Part shown: in pieces, positions 59,836-60,899 of the stretch | Numbering within the stretch: the stretch's first letter is position 1 | How the letters are laid out: every line of letters starts with the position of its first letter | Origin: JANRIC01 sp033765345 | GTDB taxonomy: Bacteria; Bacteroidota; Bacteroidia; Cytophagales; Microscillaceae | Direction: 5' to 3' | Assembly (NCBI GenBank): GCA_033765345.1 | Contig: JANRIC010000036.1 | Location: forward strand, 1 to 60,899 | Length of the DNA: 60,899 nucleotides | Translations under genes and position numbers: made by a program | Notes under the pieces: model-generated | The model's database searches: none | What the model was told of the DNA's origin: nothing | Seen by the model: the letters and a program-made list of their open reading frames with translations, nothing else

Positions 59836-60600
59836 CTAATCAGCTTGATCAATAAAGGCAAACTCTCCTTCAAGTCTTTCATATAGAGATAATCTTTTAC
59901 CTCTAAGGCATCCAAGATAAATATATATGTCTTGAAAGAAATCAATTTCAATTTCATTCAAAAATACATAAGGATAATGTATACCAGGATAGGTATCTTC
60001 TTTCATCCTCCACTTTGCCTCTGGGTACTTTTTTATGATTACTTCACCATAATAAGCTGTTATATTCTCACTTAAGTCTCTTGCAAGCCATGCGGACGTA
60101 CAATATTCTTCAAAAAAATCACTTACTGTCTTCATGCTTTCCGGGCTTCTATCAAGCTGTTCAAGGTTAATCATCATAAAATTGGCTAATTGTTCAATTA
60201 AATCATTAATATTAGGTTGAAAATTTGCCTTAACAGAAAGCATTCCTTCAAAAGTATGCTTTGATTTTTTCCAAAGTTCATTCATATCAAAAAAATCTTC
60301 TTTTGCGTATAATAAAGCATCTTCATAATCTTCCGTTAAAATTTTTTGATTATCTAGATCATATACTTTGTAATTTATGCTGGATAATTGTTGATTTAAA
60401 ATAGCATTATATTCTATTTTAAATAAGGGTAAATCGTCAAACGAAATATGAGCAACTCTTATAGTTTTGTCTTTTGATAAATACAGTTTTTTTATACTCA
60501 ATTCTTTGTCTGTTTGTTGGGCTTTGATAACGAAAGAAATATTTATTAAATGAACACACATAATGCAAATTAAACTAAATTTATTGGTGACCTTGATCAT
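59836..60600 (-). CDS. Exported hypothetical protein, AT-rich orphan
   Basis: A 254-residue protein with a signal peptide (MCVHLINISFVIKAQQ region). No family was recognised with confidence. The C-terminal part (ENITAYYGEVIIKKYPEAKW, then YPYVFLNEIEIDFFQDIYIY) has the pattern of a helix with Y-x-GEV followed by a W-containing strand. That pattern is seen in several small uncharacterised families, some of them proposed immunity or stress proteins. The gene is clearly more AT-rich than its neighbours and sits between inverted copies of the double-hairpin repeat (R2 and R3), which suggests later arrival. Function unknown. Confidence 0.65.
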   Translation of the reverse strand: MIKVTNKFSLICIMCVHLINISFVIKAQQTDKELSIKKLYLSKDKTIRVAHISFDDLPLFKIEYNAILNQQLSSINYKVYDLDNQKILTEDYEDALLYAKEDFFDMNELWKKSKHTFEGMLSVKANFQPNINDLIEQLANFMMINLEQLDRSPESMKTVSDFFEEYCTSAWLARDLSENITAYYGEVIIKKYPEAKWRMKEDTYPGIHYPYVFLNEIEIDFFQDIYIYLGCLRGKRLSLYERLEGEFAFIDQAD

Positions 60601-60761
60601 AAATTGTCATTATTTTTTTTATCGTTTTTTTATCAATCTATGTTTTAGAGCATGACTCTCACCGTTATTATCTTTGACAGGCTGAGATAATGTTTTAAAA
60701 TATGGTTCAATTGATCGTACATTTAATGTAAATTTTGTTAATTGTTCTAAATATCCAGACC

Positions 60762-60840
60762 CCCTGTTGTGCTTAGTTTGCAACTAAGCACGAAAATTAC
60801 GTGAGTCTGCGACTCACCTGCGAAGCAGAAGGCCTTGGCA
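60762..60840 (+). repeat. Double-hairpin repeat R3
   Basis: Hairpin 2 GTGCTTAGTT-TGC-AACTAAGCAC (60769-60791), linker GAAAATTAC, hairpin 1 GTGAGTC-TGC-GACTCAC (60801-60817), then CTGCGAAGCAGAAGGCC, the complement of the R2 flank with one base missing. Both stems are perfect. Confidence 0.8.
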
Positions 60841-60899
60841 CCCCCGTTCTTTGAGGTGTTCCGAAGGATCACTTCCCCCGCTCTTTTAAGTGTTGCGCA
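60841..60899 (+). repeat. Double-hairpin repeat R4 and start of R5 (cut by window edge)
   Basis: CCCCCGTTCTTT leads into the hairpin GAGGTGTTCC-GAA-GGATCACTTC, nearly the same as hairpin 2 of R1. It is followed by CCCCGCTCTTTT and the start of what looks like another hairpin (AAGTGTTGCG). The array continues outside the window. Confidence 0.6.

Overview
This window looks like a chromosomal segment of a gliding-type Bacteroidota, most like the Cytophagales. The signs are type IX secretion (T9SS) signals of both the A and B classes, a PorP/SprF protein, TAnnTTTG-type promoter boxes, low G+C, and a carbohydrate-degradation locus. No rRNA, tRNA, transposase gene or CRISPR array was recognised. 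The genus cannot be told from this sequence alone.

Layout. 0.2-4.1 kb: an exported methyltransferase, a STAS-like protein, a small membrane protein and an enlarged MBOAT acyltransferase. 4.4-10.6 kb: a two-gene surface unit, made of a 1517-residue T9SS type B protein with a calcium-binding (TSP3-like) stalk and a PorP/SprF barrel fused to an OmpA peptidoglycan-binding domain. 10.6-11.4 kb: a repeat-rich gap. 11.4-13.8 kb: a lipoprotein peptidase and two tandem paralogs of unknown family. 13.8-27.0 kb: a carbohydrate locus with two exported Gfo/Idh/MocA oxidoreductases, a GH5-like protein, an AraC regulator, three proteins carrying four CE1-type esterase domains, a GH29 and a GH43. It has no SusC/SusD pair. 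27.0-33.9 kb: housekeeping genes (ettA, DUF349, DUF2795, ispD, queA, an FtsX-type permease). 33.9-39.5 kb: a MocR regulator with a Rieske oxygenase and a phosphotriesterase-like protein, divergent from a PLP decarboxylase and a GNAT acetyltransferase. 39.6-43.4 kb: a PlsC-like acyltransferase, a Dabb protein and a CtpF-like P-type ATPase. 44.1-51.6 kb: a seven-gene efflux operon (TetR, HlyD, TolC, two ABC ATPases, two ABC-2 permeases) resembling cecR-ybhGFSR. 51.7-56.5 kb: a 1587-residue T9SS type A LamG/beta-helix protein. 56.8-59.3 kb: an LptF/G permease, a four-helix-bundle protein inside a heptamer-repeat cassette, and an EamA transporter. 59.4-60.9 kb: an AT-rich orphan gene between arrays of double-hairpin repeats.

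The most unusual content is non-coding. (1) A repeat family near the right end has two hairpins whose stems differ completely between copies but stay paired; the 3-nt loops and 9-nt linkers keep fixed lengths. (2) Two identical 106-bp MITE-like elements lie 38 kb apart. (3) A dispersed CACGAAT inverted repeat occurs three times, and two of the copies sit beside unrelated 21-bp tandem arrays. (4) Seven-bp tandem arrays fill stop-to-start spacers. (5) A 33-bp operator occurs twice around tetR, and a diverged third copy lies in the intergenic region upstream of the giant LamG protein, which suggests that efflux and cell-surface genes may be co-regulated.
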